Assembly: GCA_903899985.1 (NCBI GenBank)
Contig: CAIULL010000018.1
Span: 1-64,000 of the forward strand
DNA from: an uncultured Schlesneria sp.
Lineage (GTDB): Bacteria; Planctomycetota; Planctomycetia; Planctomycetales; Planctomycetaceae
Direction of reading: 5' to 3'
DNA: 64,000 nucleotides
Part shown: one piece after another, positions 28,301 through 37,761 of the stretch
How the letters are laid out: each line of letters starts with the position of its first letter
Numbering within the stretch: the stretch's first letter is position 1
Notes under the pieces: model-generated
What the model was told of the DNA's origin: nothing
Seen by the model: the letters and a program-made list of their open reading frames with translations, nothing else
Database searches by the model: none
Program-made: the position numbers and the translations under genes

Positions 28301-29789
28301 CCATGCTGGCGAACGTCTTGAATTCATCGGCCTTTCCGTCACCATCCAGATCTCGACATCGGACAATACGGCCTCGGTTTGCCTTATTGTCGAGCGAACC
28401 GTTTTCGTCGACTCCCACATAAACGATTCCATCCGGTGTCGTCGCCACACAGGTGGGATAGCCCACGTCGGGCGGCGCGGCAAATAGGGTTGCTTCAAAA
28501 CCTGCCGGGACTTTAACGCCCGACAACCCTTTGACGTTACGTGGACGCAGTGACGGGTCACTTTCGGAAACTCGTTCTTCGGTTTTTGTTCCATGCACCT
28601 CAAATTCGAAGAAACTGCCCCAGCAGCCGGGAGTCAATTGAGTTGTGGTCAATCTGACATACTGAATTTGCTTCGCCGCAAACTTCAGTCGCTGATCCTG
28701 CTCACGATCGTCGGTTTTCGTCTGGTCTGACAGCATCTGCCACTTTTGGCCGTCTGCTGACCCCTCGATTTTATAACGATAGTTCACTCCGTCCTGTTCC
28801 CAGACGATGCGAAATCCGGTCAATTCTTCCTGCTGGCCCAGGTCGACCTGCCACCATTGCCCGGGGTTGTTGTCCGGCGAACACCATCGTGTATCGGGAT
28901 TCGAGTCGATTGCATGTTCCGGCGGATGACCATCCTGTGATGCGGAGGCCGAGGCCTTTTTGCCACGGGCCAGGTTCACGGGAACAATTTCTTTTTTAGC
29001 AACCGCAAAGGGTTGAAGGTAGTCGGGATTGAGCTTGTCACAGGCCCAGAGCAATCCTCGCGTCACCATGTCCAGATATCTCGGGTCGGCGACGGTCTCG
29101 GTGTTATGACCGAGAGTTGTGCTGAAGACCTTTCCTTTTCCAAACTCGTTCGTCCAGACCACGACAAAATCATCGACACGGCTACCAACATCCTGTCGAC
29201 CGCGCGCCAGCGGCTTGGCAGTCGGAAACAGCTTGATGTTGTTGTAGAGCTCTTCTTTGATCGTGGTCCAGTTTCCGAGCGACTTTGTGACAGGGTGATC
29301 ACGATCAATAAACGTCACATCGATCGGCAACTGTGGACCGTGAGCCGAAGACTGAATCCCCACAAATTGAAACCAGTCATCGCGTCCCGGCAGTCGATAA
29401 CTGTGCATTGCGCAATGCAGGTTGACGGCGGGAACGCCATTCTTATGGGCGTTCAGAATGTTTTCGACATAGGGCAGTTCCACAACGTCTGCGGTACATT
29501 CATCGTGAAGAATGACGTCGTAGCCTTTGGCCCATTCGGGATTATCGTAGATGTCAAAGCGAGCCTTGACGCTCGAATCCCTGGTGTGGACCTGGGTCAC
29601 TTCGACCATGGCGCGGGCTTCAATACCCCTCTTCAGCACATCCTTCTGCTTGCCATAATCGTGACAGCATCCCCCCGTGATCAGTAACGCCTTCAGCGGC
29701 TTTGGCTTTGCCGATTCCTGAGCTGAAACAAGATTTCCCGTCATGCCACTGACGATGATGCAAATCAGACAGAGTCGAGCCCGAAACAT
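25338..29789 (-). CDS. ThuA / discoidin / PVC-type haem-binding dehydrogenase fusion
   Basis: 1483 aa, exported (signal peptide about 1-23). Domains in order: ThuA-like glutamine-amidotransferase fold (33-245; ALLITGGCCHDYG, NLHCAMHSYR); F5/8 type C discoidin domain (about 275-385; HAIDSNPDTRWCSPDNNPGQ), which usually binds carbohydrate; a beta-propeller of the PVC-type membrane-bound dehydrogenase group (about 415-790; VATTPDGIVYVGVDENGSLD); HEAT-like helical repeats (about 800-1330); and a cytochrome c domain with CSACH (residues 1361-1365) and the KPSAKIAQGFES segment. A periplasmic sugar oxidase passing electrons to its own haem is the likeliest role. 110 bases downstream of the aspartokinase gene. 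Confidence 0.85.
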   Translation of the reverse strand: MFRARLCLICIIVSGMTGNLVSAQESAKPKPLKALLITGGCCHDYGKQKDVLKRGIEARAMVEVTQVHTRDSSVKARFDIYDNPEWAKGYDVILHDECTADVVELPYVENILNAHKNGVPAVNLHCAMHSYRLPGRDDWFQFVGIQSSAHGPQLPIDVTFIDRDHPVTKSLGNWTTIKEELYNNIKLFPTAKPLARGRQDVGSRVDDFVVVWTNEFGKGKVFSTTLGHNTETVADPRYLDMVTRGLLWACDKLNPDYLQPFAVAKKEIVPVNLARGKKASASASQDGHPPEHAIDSNPDTRWCSPDNNPGQWWQVDLGQQEELTGFRIVWEQDGVNYRYKIEGSADGQKWQMLSDQTKTDDREQDQRLKFAAKQIQYVRLTTTQLTPGCWGSFFEFEVHGTKTEERVSESDPSLRPRNVKGLSGVKVPAGFEATLFAAPPDVGYPTCVATTPDGIVYVGVDENGSLDNKANRGRIVRCRDLDGDGKADEFKTFASMDSPRGIVVVSEPLTAVQNQQSTRKTSLIVLHPPTLTAFHDDNGDGVSDRSDVLVKGIGFDLNKRGADHTTNGIQVGIDGWIYVAVGDYGFVNAVGTDGQSVQLRGGGIARVRPDGTELEIVSRGQRNIYDVGISPTMDLFTRDNTNDGGGWNVRLSHVPQDAQMGYPSLFINFSDEIVQPLADYGGGSPCGTLYVDEPTLPGAIGHQLLTCDWGRSIVYRHPLVANGAGFIAEQEPFIEIPRPTDIDVDASGNLYVTSWKDGGFTFSGPNVGYVIKVKPPASGVDTLAGITGTLISSLKQGTPLKSSPTDSELVQLLNSPSHTIRLNIQREILSRGDRPDLAKGLQKLAASNDASVAVRVAAIFTLKQLQGQKSHSVLLELAQNATIREYALKAIADRKTQLDTTSVAPFSTALKDPNPRVRLVAARAVGRFAMLNNVDSNQLRQTTNELVPLASDRDPLVAHIAIHSLVQFNAVEACLDALKDDSLERRLGALNVLRHLYDPASISTLFSWLETHASRAASSNVKTSETEADQRTRLAILATLCRLNSREAAWTGDWWGTRPDTSGPFYKPVAWSESERILKGLGDALSKADSDTGKRLLVEMKRHKIELPNSQSLIVAYAAEDQAFVPTAIDLLSAMNSPLSEQSGQLLERVVTATASSDENRSKALRTLLRRIDQPAISNAGIRSFVSVNENAQQGETARVWDDFIRESKLGAHLGEFVKLVSEGGNQSSAAALNAKEAAYAVLQALADNARAGKSERDQALKVVELAWTHPESTVSLLRAIGRSRAESQALQVRALRNSKIPEVRAAAEFAAAKMELDQEPAFDPNKPLIANLAYDATVADTVKVKGDAKLGARLFTRQGCSACHTVSPTEPLKGPLLQDITKRYKREELIESIVKPSAKIAQGFESQFFVTHEGKVFDGFVVRESGDEIEFRNVSGLATTLKKTDIEERGKREASIMPNGLVDKLNPDQLASILAYLESLKK

Positions 29790-29899
29790 TCAGGTAATTC
29801 CTTGAGAGCCGCAGCAGGCGGTTTGTCAGGAGCTTTCGCTCCTTAAAGCAGAGGAACTTTGCCAAGACTTTCGACGTCAACGTCCTCGAAAGCCGTTTA

Positions 29900-31687
29900 T
29901 TATTCCAATCCAAACGTCGACAACAGTGCATGATGAGCTTTGTTCGCATCTTTTGGTGCGACGACTGCGCTGATGCGGATTTCGCTCGTATTGACCATTT
30001 GCACGTTAACCACGGCGTTGGCGAGCGCTCGAAACATCTTTTCTCCGACGCCTGTGTGACTTCGCAGACCGATGCCCATCACAGACAGCATTGCGATTTC
30101 TTTCTCGAAACTGACGCCAGTCCCCGGCCATCGCTCGACTAACTCTCGCAGAAGAAGCAGACACCGTTCAAGATCGTCACGTGGGACCGTGAACGAGATA
30201 TCGGCCTGATGTCCATGTCCGATGTTCTGCACGATCAAATCGACCATCACGCCACCATCGGCAACAGCGGCGAAAACGGCGGCAGCCACACCAGGTTCGT
30301 CAGCGATGTTACGGACGGTAATTCGAGATTGATTCGTGTCGAGCTGAACTTCACTGACGACGATATCTTCCATGCTTCCCAGGCGAGAAACGACGTCCCG
30401 TTCCAGTTCGTCACGCGAAACCTTGGGTTTGCCCCGTTCGATTTGCGAGAAGCCAATTGCCGGAGGTGCCGACACCTCTTGATCCAACGCAAATCCTTCG
30501 TGAACAGACCGCAGGGCCAGTTCGCGCTGGTCCCGATTCACCAGCACCGAAATCTTGATTTCGCTGGTGGTAATCATCTGAATGTTGACGCCCGAATCGG
30601 ACAGCGATTTGAACATCTGCGCCGCGACACCAGTGTGCTTACGCATCCCGGCACCAACGACGGAAACTTTCGCCACATTTGTCCCGTGTCGAACTTCGCC
30701 TGATCCCAACGCTCGGACGGCCTGTTCGGCGGCGGTTAATGCGTCAGCCAGATCGTCCTGCGGGACGGTAAAAGTGACTTCGGCGATCCCTTCTTCCGCA
30801 ACGTCCTGAATCACCATGTCGATCGGAATTTTTCGTTCGGCCATTTTCGAAAACAGTGCGGCCAGAACACCCGGGCGATCGGGCAGCTTTCGAAGGTTGA
30901 CGATCGCTTCGCTTTTCACCATGGCCACACCGGTAACCATCGGGACGTCGTCGTCCTTCAGTGGCGCGATCAACGTTCCTTCGCCGTCGGTATACGCGGG
31001 TCGGACTTGCAACAGCACTCGGTATTTCTTTGCGAATTCGATCGAGCGGGAGTGCATCTTACCACCACCAAGGCTGGTCAGTTCCAGCATCTCGTCATAC
31101 GCGATCTGATGCAGTTTGCGAGCGTTCTTAATCAGTCGCGGGTCGGTTGTGAAAATCCCTTCGACATCGGTGTAAATCTCGCAGACATCCGCTTCCAGAA
31201 CGGCGGCCAGGGCGGTCGCCGTCGTATCGCTACCGCCGCGTCCGAGGGTGGTGATGTTGAAATCCTCGTCGATCCCCTGGAAACCCGCCGCGACCACGAT
31301 TTTGCCTTCGCTCAATGCCTGTCGCATCCGATCGGTTTTGATTTCGCGAATTCGAGCCTTGGTGTAGGTCGAATCGGTCAGAATCCCGATCTGATACCCC
31401 GTCAGGCTGATGGCCGGTTCGCCCAATTCCTGCACGGCCATCGCAACCAGGGCGACGGATTCCTGTTCGCCGGTGGCGAGCAACATATCCATTTCACGAG
31501 GCGGTGGTACGTCGCTGATCTGTTTGGCAAGCGTGATCAGTTCGTCCGTTTTATCTCCGCGAGCACTGATCACCATCACGACCTGATTCCCGGCCCGTTT
31601 GGCGTTCACCGCTCGTTTTGCTGCCGACATAATCCGCTGAGCATCCGCGACGCTCGAACCACCAAACTTCTGTACAATCAATGCCAC
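29900..31687 (-). CDS. lysC: Aspartate kinase with four ACT domains
   Basis: 595 aa from GTG 31687 (the longer frame to 31831 adds residues unlike any aspartokinase). Phosphorylates aspartate, the first step to lysine, threonine and methionine. The start VALIVQKFGGSSVADAQRI carries the K-F-G-G-S-S motif; TTLGRGGSDTTATALA and MHSRSIEFAKKY follow. After about residue 265 come two ACT-domain pairs: VNIQMITTSEIKISVLVNRD is echoed later by VNVQMVNTSEIRISAVVAPK. Most bacterial enzymes have only two ACT domains and about 400-450 residues; four are known in cyanobacterial aspartokinases. Allosteric control by end-product amino acids is expected. Confidence 0.93.
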   Translation of the reverse strand: MALIVQKFGGSSVADAQRIMSAAKRAVNAKRAGNQVVMVISARGDKTDELITLAKQISDVPPPREMDMLLATGEQESVALVAMAVQELGEPAISLTGYQIGILTDSTYTKARIREIKTDRMRQALSEGKIVVAAGFQGIDEDFNITTLGRGGSDTTATALAAVLEADVCEIYTDVEGIFTTDPRLIKNARKLHQIAYDEMLELTSLGGGKMHSRSIEFAKKYRVLLQVRPAYTDGEGTLIAPLKDDDVPMVTGVAMVKSEAIVNLRKLPDRPGVLAALFSKMAERKIPIDMVIQDVAEEGIAEVTFTVPQDDLADALTAAEQAVRALGSGEVRHGTNVAKVSVVGAGMRKHTGVAAQMFKSLSDSGVNIQMITTSEIKISVLVNRDQRELALRSVHEGFALDQEVSAPPAIGFSQIERGKPKVSRDELERDVVSRLGSMEDIVVSEVQLDTNQSRITVRNIADEPGVAAAVFAAVADGGVMVDLIVQNIGHGHQADISFTVPRDDLERCLLLLRELVERWPGTGVSFEKEIAMLSVMGIGLRSHTGVGEKMFRALANAVVNVQMVNTSEIRISAVVAPKDANKAHHALLSTFGLE

Positions 31688-33008
31688 TTGAAAATTCCGC
31701 GAAAAGTTCCAATTGCCACGAGAACAAGAGCGCCTTCCAACGGCGCATCCGCCACAACACCACGGTTTAAACGCACACCGTGACGAACGGGACAGAATAG
31801 CAAATGTCGGCGATGGCGACGATATTCGCAAGATTCCGGCACTTGAACGTCGTGGTTGATTTTCTCAAGTCAGCTCTATTAATCGTCGTTCTCGATCAGG
31901 ACATGAGGCCCTCGAATGATTTCAATTCGATCGCTGCTTGCCAGGAATTCCTTCTCTGCACAAACCGACTCTGCAGAATTCGCGGCTGAATTTCTTCTGA
32001 CGACGGCCCTACTGACAGATGAAAATTCGTAGTCGACAAGCGGCCGTCCCCCGCTCCCGAACCGTTTCCCGCCATTTCCTCACCCCGAATCAATCGACCT
32101 TACCTCAGTGACCTTTGCCCAATCGAGATGATTCAAGGCCATAGAATTCCTTCCGAGAATATGGCCAACCCTTGCTTAAACCGTCGGCTCAAAACTGATT
32201 GCGGTCACATGCTGCTGTCGAAAACCGAATCTCGGCGAGAGGCCGGACATTGAGGATTTCCAGATATTTTTTTAAACCTTGTCTCGCTCGAAAAACGGAA
32301 GAATGTTCGAAGTCAGACTCACTTAAGTCCAAGCGGACTCTTCCCAGAAAACGAGAAAATCATCAACCACTAAAAGAGTGATATACACCCCGAAATTAAG
32401 GGGCGACCGTCAAAGATCTGGATAGAAACGCCAACCGGAACAAGCTCTTTAAAACAGTATAATCGACTATTCAACTTGTCCTTCTCAGCACGATTGACAA
32501 ATCGCGCGAAACAAGCAATAAATATACACGACTAAGATAGTCATTCATATGGACGAGGCCAAAGGCCCGCCATCGTCTACGGATTTGCGACACTGACCGG
32601 CAAAAGCTGGAGGTGCCTGCAGAGACCATGGAGGTCTCTATGATCGTCTGTCGAAGCCCCGACCTGAAGCGCCTCCAAGAAAATGCGGATGGGGCAAACG
32701 TTTTTTCCGACACGTCATCGGTTTTTGGTGCGGTCGAAACATCCAGCAATTCATCGCGCTGTGGATGGCAAGTGGCACTTATGCCATGTCGCGCGCCGTT
32801 GATTTTTGCATTGGTTCGCGATTGATCCATGAGTGTCATCGAACGTGATTTCAGGTCGCCAGCAGCAATGCTGCGTTCGCAATTTGTTGCATCTCTTCTT
32901 CATAGCTTCGTGACACACACGGAAGTGAGCGTCTCGTCCGCAGCCATGCAAGTCATGAGTTCTTTGTGTTTTTATTTTCAAATGAGTTTGTTTTCGAGGA
33001 TGACAGAA
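31688..33008. other. Long non-coding stretch, 1.3 kb
   Basis: No convincing gene on either strand. Open frames such as that at 32471-32839 (minus) have no ribosome site and unlikely composition. GGCCATA (32137-32143) and TATGGCC (32160-32166) form a small inverted repeat. The region separates the divergent aspartokinase gene and the sulfatase array, so it should contain promoters for both; an old deletion or decayed gene is possible. Confidence 0.45.
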
Positions 33009-34100
33009 ATGCGTTTAAAAGAAGTTAGCCGGATACGTCGACACGACCCGAGTCGGGTTTCCTATCCATTGAAATTTGGAAAAAAATCACGAGCGTTTAC
33101 GCTCATTGAGCTGCTGGTCGTGATCGCGATTATTGCCGTCTTAATTGCGCTGCTACTCCCTGCGGTTCAGCAGGCGCGAGAAGCCGCCCGGCGGACCCAA
33201 TGCAGAAACAACCTGAAGCAATTGGGTCTCGCACTTCATAATTATGTTGATATCACTGGTTTTCTGCCTCCAGGTCACATGTGGGCGAGCAATGCGTCGG
33301 ATGCTGAGGCAACCGGAACAGGGTGGCTCTGGGGAGTTCACATCCTTCCTCAACTTGACCAGGCCCCACTCTATAATTTGATTGACTTCAATTCGAAATG
33401 CTGCCTTCAAACACCTGTTTCGCCAGGTGAGATTCAAAACGCGGCTCTTGTCCAAAAGACACTACCCATCTTTCTCTGCCCATCGGATATCGCGCCAAAA
33501 GTCGCGAGCACGCCGGCGTTCGACGGCGTTCACCCGCAGGCGGTCACAAGCTACTGCGGAAATGGTGGCTCGTTTGATAACAGCCATTACAACGAAGACG
33601 GGCCTCAGCATGCGAACGGGCTTTTTGTACGTTTCCGACTTCCGTCTGCAACGACGACCAGTCCTGCATGCCGAAAGCTGAGCGAAATCACCGATGGGAC
33701 AACGAATACATTTATGACTTCGGAATCGACGTGGGCCATCTCGGTCAGCAACGAAGGTACCGCAGGAAACGTGGGTAGAAAACGCTTCTATGGTTCCGGT
33801 GCAGGTTCGAACCGGTCAATTAACGAGGGCGATGTCCCGATGAATCCACCCAACTCAGCGGCAAACAATATCATCCGCCGCGCCGCGTGCAGCCTGCATG
33901 TGGGTGGTTCTCATTTTGGAATGGCTGACGGCAGTGTTCGATTTGTGAGCGAGAACATTAACCACACAGGTCGTTTGTGGGCGCAGCGCAATACGCCGAA
34001 CACCGGTGATCCGTTCGACTTTCAGAGAGGCGGCCAGGGGTATGGCCTGTATCAGCGACTTTGGTCTATCGCAGACGGAATTGTGCTTGGTGAATTCTAA
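33009..34100 (+). CDS. DUF1559 prepilin-like protein
   Basis: 363 aa. A basic leader is followed by the type IV prepilin signature: SRAFTLIELLVVIAIIAVLI (cleavage after the small residue before F-T-L-I-E), then ALLLPAVQQAREAARRTQCR and NNLKQLGLALHNYVD, the hallmark of DUF1559, a family greatly expanded in planctomycetes. The C-terminal HVGGSHFGMADGSVRFVSEN is the family's H-x-G-G-x-x-x-x-x-DGS motif. GAGG eight bases before ATG 33009 decides the start. First gene of the plus-strand run that continues with a lipoprotein and six sulfatases. Probably pseudopilin-like, envelope anchored. Confidence 0.92.
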   Translation: MRLKEVSRIRRHDPSRVSYPLKFGKKSRAFTLIELLVVIAIIAVLIALLLPAVQQAREAARRTQCRNNLKQLGLALHNYVDITGFLPPGHMWASNASDAEATGTGWLWGVHILPQLDQAPLYNLIDFNSKCCLQTPVSPGEIQNAALVQKTLPIFLCPSDIAPKVASTPAFDGVHPQAVTSYCGNGGSFDNSHYNEDGPQHANGLFVRFRLPSATTTSPACRKLSEITDGTTNTFMTSESTWAISVSNEGTAGNVGRKRFYGSGAGSNRSINEGDVPMNPPNSAANNIIRRAACSLHVGGSHFGMADGSVRFVSENINHTGRLWAQRNTPNTGDPFDFQRGGQGYGLYQRLWSIADGIVLGEF

Positions 34101-34196
34101 AATTCGGCGTGCGTGACTGGTTCGTGGCCAAATTGGAGAAACTCAATCGATGACATCAAATTAACAGGAATTATTTTGAAAAGGATGGATGTTGAC

Positions 34197-34664
34197 ATGA
34201 ATCAGAAACGAATCTCGTCGCACAGATGGATTCTTATCTTGGGTTTCAGCCTGCCAGCCATTGTGATTTTCTGCTTAACGACAGGATGTCGTCAGCAGAA
34301 ACTTCGGGACGGTTTCGTCGATGTTCGTGGCACTGTCACTTTGGACGGCGATCCGTTACCGAATGCTCAAGTCGTATTCGAAACTGAAACCGGGAAGAGT
34401 TTTGCCAGAACCGATCGATACGGCAAATACACGGCTCAATACAACAAAACGAAGAGAGGCGCCGGTACCGGACGAGCGGTCGTTCGGATCAGTACTAAAG
34501 AGGTATTTCCAGATGATGACGTGACCGACCTCGAAATTGACCCCAAATCAGGGGAACACATCAAACCCGAGCTTGTGCCGGACAAGTACAATCAAAAGTC
34601 AGAGTTGTTGATTGAAATTACCGATGGCGGTGCACCCTATGATTTCGAGCTTGAGTCGACTTAG
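34197..34664 (+). CDS. Small lipoprotein with carboxypeptidase-regulatory-like domain
   Basis: 155 aa. Signal segment ILILGFSLPAIVIFCLTTGC ends in a lipobox (LTTGC). The mature part opens FVDVRGTVTLDGDPLPNAQV, the usual start of a carboxypeptidase-regulatory-like (transthyretin-type) beta-sandwich, and runs to about residue 150. Such lipoproteins regularly follow DUF1559 genes in planctomycetes, as here (97 bases after). The ATG at 34197 is chosen over 34185 because the AGGATGG ribosome site is properly spaced from it. Role unknown; probably a surface or periplasmic binding module. Confidence 0.8.
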   Translation: MNQKRISSHRWILILGFSLPAIVIFCLTTGCRQQKLRDGFVDVRGTVTLDGDPLPNAQVVFETETGKSFARTDRYGKYTAQYNKTKRGAGTGRAVVRISTKEVFPDDDVTDLEIDPKSGEHIKPELVPDKYNQKSELLIEITDGGAPYDFELEST

Positions 34665-34746
34665 ATTGATCGATCACTCGTCACTAAACACTGACGCTAG
34701 TCGTCATTCGTCACAACGTCGAATTCAAATACGAGAAAAGCGGAAT

Positions 34747-36081
34747 ATGAAATCTCAATTTTGTATTTTCATTGCCACGTTCGCGGTATTTCTTGCTTCC
34801 ATTGGCGCAGCTCATTCTAACGACGCAAAGATCGGTGAAAGGCCCAACATCGTAGTCATCCTTGCCGATGACTTCGGGTACGAGTGTGTCGGCGCGAATG
34901 GTGGCACGTCTTATGCCACTCCCCATCTCAATCGACTGGCCGCCGGAGGGGCACGCTATGAGCATTGTTATACACAGCCGTTATGCACGCCTACGCGGGC
35001 GCAATTGTTGACGGGTCAACTGAACATCCGAAATTACGTTCGGTTTGGATTTCTTGATCCTCAACTGACCACATTTGCCCATCTCGTGAAGCGATCAGGC
35101 TACGCGACAGGAATCTTCGGCAAGTGGCAACTCGGGAACGGCCCCGACGGTCCAAAACATTTCGGTTTTGACGAGCATGTCCTGTGGCAACTGACTCGAC
35201 GACCGCCCAGGTATGCAAACCCGGGACTAGAAATTGATGGTCGCGAAGTGGACTTCCGCAACGGTGAATATGGTCCCGATCTGGTCCAGGATGCTGCGTT
35301 GAAGTTCATTTACAGGCACCAGGACCATCCGTTCCTGATGTATTATCCGATGATGTTAACCCATGCTCCATTCCAGCCAACACCGGAAAGCAAGGATTGG
35401 GACCCGAAAGCGATTGGAGAGGAAGTCAATCATGACCCCAGCCATTTTGCGGACATGGTGGCGCACCTTGATGGACATATCGGGCAGCTCGTCGCGCATC
35501 TTGAAAAACTAAAACTACGCGAACGAACGTTGATCCTGTTCGTGGGGGACAACGGAACCAAGGCAAAGCACCCGTCCGAATGGCTCGGTCAGACCGTGCA
35601 GGGGGGAAAATCGAATACCACCGACGCCGGAATGAGAGTCCCATTAATCGTCAACTGGCCAGGGCGGGTGAGCAGTGGCCGAGTTGTCAAAGACCTCGTG
35701 GATACGACCGATTTTCTTCCGACAATTTGCGAGGCAGCGAACATCAAATTGCCCGAAGGGATTGTCCTTGACGGCCATAGCCTGCTGCCGTCGGCAACGG
35801 GCCAGAAATCAGAACCCCGAAAATGGCTCTATTCCTGGTACTGGCCAAATCAGAATGCAGAATCAGGCGCCAGGAAGCCGGTTGAACTGGCGCGAACCCA
35901 TCGCTACAAGCTTTATGGTGACGGACGGCTACTTGAACTCGATGGCCACTACGGCGAAGTGGAACTTGATTTGAAGAAGCTCGACGCAGATGCCACCGCG
36001 GCCCAAAAGCTGTTGTCCGAAGCGTTGCAGCAGTTCAAGAATGCGCGTCCCCAATCATTGATCAACGCCAGCCTTCGATAG
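34747..36081 (+). CDS. Sulfatase 1 of 6 (arylsulfatase family)
   Basis: 444 aa secreted sulfate-ester hydrolase. Signal peptide about 1-24. RPNIVVILADDFGYECVGAN holds the metal-binding Asp41/Asp42; LCTPTRAQLLTG (Cys80-x-Pro-x-Arg) is the site where Cys must become formylglycine. YPMMLTHAPF and LFVGDNGTKAKHPSEW provide later conserved His and Asp-Asn. It is the shortest of the array. The ATG at 34747 follows GCGGAAT; the longer frame from 34612 overlaps the lipoprotein gene and is rejected. Substrate not evident from sequence. Confidence 0.9.
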   Translation: MKSQFCIFIATFAVFLASIGAAHSNDAKIGERPNIVVILADDFGYECVGANGGTSYATPHLNRLAAGGARYEHCYTQPLCTPTRAQLLTGQLNIRNYVRFGFLDPQLTTFAHLVKRSGYATGIFGKWQLGNGPDGPKHFGFDEHVLWQLTRRPPRYANPGLEIDGREVDFRNGEYGPDLVQDAALKFIYRHQDHPFLMYYPMMLTHAPFQPTPESKDWDPKAIGEEVNHDPSHFADMVAHLDGHIGQLVAHLEKLKLRERTLILFVGDNGTKAKHPSEWLGQTVQGGKSNTTDAGMRVPLIVNWPGRVSSGRVVKDLVDTTDFLPTICEAANIKLPEGIVLDGHSLLPSATGQKSEPRKWLYSWYWPNQNAESGARKPVELARTHRYKLYGDGRLLELDGHYGEVELDLKKLDADATAAQKLLSEALQQFKNARPQSLINASLR

Positions 36082-36207
36082 AGATGAACGTTCAGAGTCG
36101 CTGAAACGTGGCATCTGGGGACAAATCTCTCTCCAGGCCAACCTGAAGAGAGTACGGCGGCGAACAGTGTTGATGTTTAACCCCCCTTCCAGAACAAACA
36201 ACCGATC

Positions 36208-37710
36208 ATGAAGAAAATATTTCGTTTCATTAGCCTCGTAATAGCCGTCCAACTCTCACTTTCACCACACACTGCGTCGGCTCAAAACAAAAGCAGCGGC
36301 GAACGAAAACCGAACATCGTTCTCATTCTGGCGGATGACCTCGGGATCGGCGACGTCAGCGCCTACCATAAAAACCATATCCCGACACCTCATATCGACA
36401 GCCTAGGGACGCACGGGATTCGATTCACCGATGCTCACGTCAGCGCCGCCGTCTGTATGCCATCGCGAGCTGGTTTGATCACGGGCCGACAAGGAACCCG
36501 ACATGGTTCCGAATTCAATGCGGGGCCGGGCCTGAATCTGAATGAGCAGAATATCGGTGAACTTCTCAAGCAATCCGGCTACGCAACAGCCGTGATCGGA
36601 AAATGGCATCTCGGTGAAAAAGGGGGACGGGACCCACTCAGCCGGGGATTTGATGAATATTTTGGTGCCCCTTCAGGAAGTCAATATATCAACCCGCGAC
36701 ATCCTGATGCGGTCAACGGTTCTGGGATCAACGTCACTGACGATCTGAAAAACGATAAGCCAAGCCTCACCGTTACGCGCGGCAGCGAACAAGTCGTTGA
36801 ACATGAACATCTGACCGACGCATTTGGACGTGAAGCGGTGAATTTCATCGGTCGTCACAAACATGATCCTTTCTTTCTGTACGTCGCCTTTACGGCCCCG
36901 CATGCTCCGCTTCAAACAACAAAAAAGTACTACAATCGATTCCCTGAAATCGCAGATCATAAAGCACGCATCTACGCGGGCATGGTGAGCGCTCTGGATG
37001 ATGCCGTCGGCTCAATCCTGAAGAAGCTCGAAGGAGATGGACACGATCGCAATACCCTCGTGATCTTTCTGTCAGACAATGGCGGCCCCGACTATTTTCG
37101 CGGCGGCCCCTCGAACGCACAGTACAGTGGCTGGAAGCGATACCACCTGGAAGGTGGTCATCGTATCCCGTTCTTCATTCGATGGCCTGCCGTGATTGCC
37201 GGCGGAAAAGTCGATTCGCGTTTGACAAGTTCGCTGGATCTCTTTCCCACTATCGCAGCAGCCGCCAGAACGACGATCCCATCAAAACAGCCGCTCGATG
37301 GCGTCAACCTCATACCCTTTCTCAATGGCGAACGATCAGATTCGCCACATCGAGATTTATACTGGCGAGCAGGGGCCAACTTTGCTGTTCGCGATGGTCG
37401 ATGGAAGCTGGTTGTTGTGAACAAGGCCGATGTCGACTTGTCGCTCGAGACATCTCGCACTGACGGCGGAGGATTATTGCCCGGTGGGCCCTATCCGGGT
37501 GTCTCGCCATTCGGCCAGCATCAAGCTCTTTACGATCTGGATTCAGATATTGAAGAGAAGCATAACCTTGCGAAGACACATCCCGAGATTGTCGCGAAGC
37601 TTCTCAAACAATACGACGCTTGGAACCAGTCCAATGTGACAGCCAACGCGAAGTCAACGCGAGGCATTAATACCGTGATCGATGGTGTTACGGTTCAATT
37701 GGCATTCTAG
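36208..37710 (+). CDS. Sulfatase 2 of 6 (arylsulfatase family)
   Basis: 500 aa. Signal peptide about 1-25 (FISLVIAVQLSLSPHTASA). KPNIVLILADDLGIGDVSAY carries the metal site and CMPSRAGLITG (Cys83) the formylglycine site, with Ser in the third position as in classical sulfatases. Also visible: GKWHLGEKGGRDPLSRGFDE, AFTAPHAPLQ and FLSDNGGPDYF. The lysine/histidine in GKWHLG is a substrate-sulfate contact in the family. Resembles the aryl/GalNAc-sulfatase type more than the iduronate type. 127 bases after sulfatase 1. Confidence 0.93.
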   Translation: MKKIFRFISLVIAVQLSLSPHTASAQNKSSGERKPNIVLILADDLGIGDVSAYHKNHIPTPHIDSLGTHGIRFTDAHVSAAVCMPSRAGLITGRQGTRHGSEFNAGPGLNLNEQNIGELLKQSGYATAVIGKWHLGEKGGRDPLSRGFDEYFGAPSGSQYINPRHPDAVNGSGINVTDDLKNDKPSLTVTRGSEQVVEHEHLTDAFGREAVNFIGRHKHDPFFLYVAFTAPHAPLQTTKKYYNRFPEIADHKARIYAGMVSALDDAVGSILKKLEGDGHDRNTLVIFLSDNGGPDYFRGGPSNAQYSGWKRYHLEGGHRIPFFIRWPAVIAGGKVDSRLTSSLDLFPTIAAAARTTIPSKQPLDGVNLIPFLNGERSDSPHRDLYWRAGANFAVRDGRWKLVVVNKADVDLSLETSRTDGGGLLPGGPYPGVSPFGQHQALYDLDSDIEEKHNLAKTHPEIVAKLLKQYDAWNQSNVTANAKSTRGINTVIDGVTVQLAF

Positions 37711-37761
37711 CGACTGACATTATTTACAGCGGTGTAATTTACGGGACCTGAAAGAAATCTT

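Noticed and set aside
32471-32839. Minus-strand frame of 122 codons in the 31.7-33.0 kb gap
   Set aside because: No ribosome site, no domain and Ser/Arg-rich composition; not supported as a gene.
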